Source of the DNA: Gammaproteobacteria bacterium
GTDB lineage: Bacteria; Pseudomonadota; Gammaproteobacteria; QNFN01
NCBI GenBank assembly: GCA_003645555.1
Contig: QNFN01000138.1
Coordinates: 1-5,753 of the forward strand
DNA length: 5,753 nucleotides
Direction: 5' to 3'
The position numbers and the translations under genes were made by a program. The stretch's first letter is position 1, and every line of letters starts with the position of its first letter. Below the pieces are notes generated by a model. That model ran no database searches. It was given only the letters and a program-made list of their open reading frames with translations, and was not told the DNA's origin. Positions 5,011 through 5,753 of the stretch are shown here, in pieces.

Positions 5011-5753
5011 GCGCGTCACGCGTCTGCTCGTTGCGGGTGCTGAAAGCCTCGGCGGTACGGTCGATCAGCGATGCCAGGGCGGCGGCGGCGGCCCTGGCAT
5101 CGCCGTGCCGCTGCTCCTTGCACAGCCCGGAGAGTTGCCCGCAGGCGGCGAACAACCCCTGGGCACCGACACTCCCGGCCGAACCACGCAGGGCGTGCAG
5201 TTCGTCGCGCGCCTGGCGAAAATGTCCGGCCTCGACCTCCGCGACCACCTTCTCCTGCAGTCCGCGCGCATCGCTGATGAACCCGGCGAACAGTTCGACC
5301 AGGAAGCCGTCACCTCCACCGAGTTGCTCGATGTGCAGCAGCACCCGGTCCTCCAGCAAGGCGTCGGGTTGGCCGGCCTCGGTGGCCGGCTGGTCGTCCC
5401 CGACCGCCTCCTGCACCTGGGTGGGCAGCGATTCCGCCGTCGCTCCGACGGCGGCCAGGCGATCGACCGCTTGCAACAGCACAGCCGTTTCCACCGGCTT
5501 GCTCAGGTAGGCGTCGGCCCCGGCGGCATACGCCTCCTCGCTCGCCTCGCGGGTGGCGTTGGCCGACAGCACCAGCCACGGCGTTGGCGGCAGGCCGGCC
5601 TCGAGCACCCGGTGCAGCTTCAACGCCTCGATACCGCTCATTTCCGGCATCTGGATATCGGCGACCACCAGGTCGAAACGCCGCGCCTCGAGCAGGTCGA
5701 GCAGTTCCTCGCCATTGCCGGCCAGCCTGACGCGATGACCGGCGCGATGCAGC
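5003..5753 (-). CDS. rpfC: RpfC-like hybrid sensor kinase, C-terminal receiver plus HPt domains (partial, runs off the right edge)
   Basis: C-terminal part of an inner-membrane hybrid histidine kinase expected to sense DSF and relay phosphate through a receiver and HPt domain to a separate response regulator, RpfG in Xanthomonas. The readable frame begins at 5752 and gives 249 residues. The receiver spans residues 1 to about 100, with phospho-acceptor Asp32 in VVADIQMPEMSG (codon 5659-5657), switch Ser63 in LVLSANAT and Lys85 in LSKPVE. A Gln/Glu/Ala/Pro-rich linker (about 103-130) leads to an HPt domain with His186 in ELHALRGSAGSVGA (codon 5197-5195). Domain order, both motifs and convergent placement against rpfF match RpfC; sensor, transmembrane and kinase parts lie outside the window. 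The final residues RDARA end 12 bp from the rpfF stop. A different REC-HPt hybrid kinase is possible, but the neighbour makes RpfC most likely. Confidence 0.85.
   Translation of the reverse strand, partial: LHRAGHRVRLAGNGEELLDLLEARRFDLVVADIQMPEMSGIEALKLHRVLEAGLPPTPWLVLSANATREASEEAYAAGADAYLSKPVETAVLLQAVDRLAAVGATAESLPTQVQEAVGDDQPATEAGQPDALLEDRVLLHIEQLGGGDGFLVELFAGFISDARGLQEKVVAEVEAGHFRQARDELHALRGSAGSVGAQGLFAACGQLSGLCKEQRHGDARAAAAALASLIDRTAEAFSTRNEQTRDARA
5068..5103. repeat. 13-bp perfect inverted repeat inside the 3' end of the RpfC-like gene
   Basis: GCGATGCCAGGGC (5068-5080) and GCCCTGGCATCGC (5091-5103) are perfectly complementary around the 10-base loop GGCGGCGGCG. In the minus-strand gene the segment encodes GDARAAAAALAS, an alanine-rich stretch after the HPt histidine region. 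The stem would be very stable in RNA from either strand, and it lies 58 bp past the gene-gene inverted repeat for transcription leaving rpfF. Confidence 0.7.

Noticed and set aside
1..5753. tRNA, rRNA, CRISPR, insertion sequence or prophage elements
   Set aside because: No cloverleaf, repeat-spacer array, transposase-like frame or terminal inverted repeats with target duplication were seen. The window is ordinary chromosomal coding DNA.

Overview
The window is GC-rich, densely coded DNA from a Gram-negative bacterium, most likely a gammaproteobacterium. The inference rests on a Cca that matches the Escherichia coli enzyme almost residue for residue at its N-terminus, an Xanthomonas-type RpfF/RpfC pair, a lipoprotein peptidase and a MacA-like periplasmic adaptor. 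Nothing identifies the genus. The combination does not look like a classical Xanthomonas rpf locus, because the flanking genes differ and no rpfB precedes rpfF.

Left part (1-2715, minus strand): three genes read leftwards and probably form one operon. They are a lipoprotein zinc peptidase of the COG4324/PF10023 'Aminopep' family, a periplasmic adaptor (membrane fusion) protein with an N-terminal anchor, and the start of a MacB/LolD-type ABC ATPase that runs off the left edge. Adaptor and ATPase overlap by 4 bp (ATGA). Together they suggest an envelope export or lipoprotein-handling machine; the permease should lie just beyond base 1.

Middle (2716-3957): a very short divergent spacer separates the peptidase from cca, which encodes the tRNA CCA-adding enzyme. 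Its nucleotidyltransferase half is intact, but the C-terminal HD phosphohydrolase motif of the E. coli-type enzyme is gone. A compact hairpin follows the stop codon.

Right part (3956-5753): a 20-bp perfect palindrome nested in a second, nearly concentric 15-bp inverted repeat, then an A-rich leader with a good Shine-Dalgarno, precede rpfF, a DSF-family fatty-acid signal synthase with both catalytic glutamates. Facing it, and ending 12 bp away, is the C-terminal part (receiver plus HPt) of an RpfC-like hybrid sensor kinase. The two genes form a convergent signal-synthase/signal-sensor module, and their stop codons lie in the arms of one inverted repeat. The most unusual observations are the nested palindrome before rpfF, the HD-less Cca, an arginine at the Q-loop glutamine of the ABC ATPase, and a cysteine pair placed symmetrically in the adaptor hairpin.
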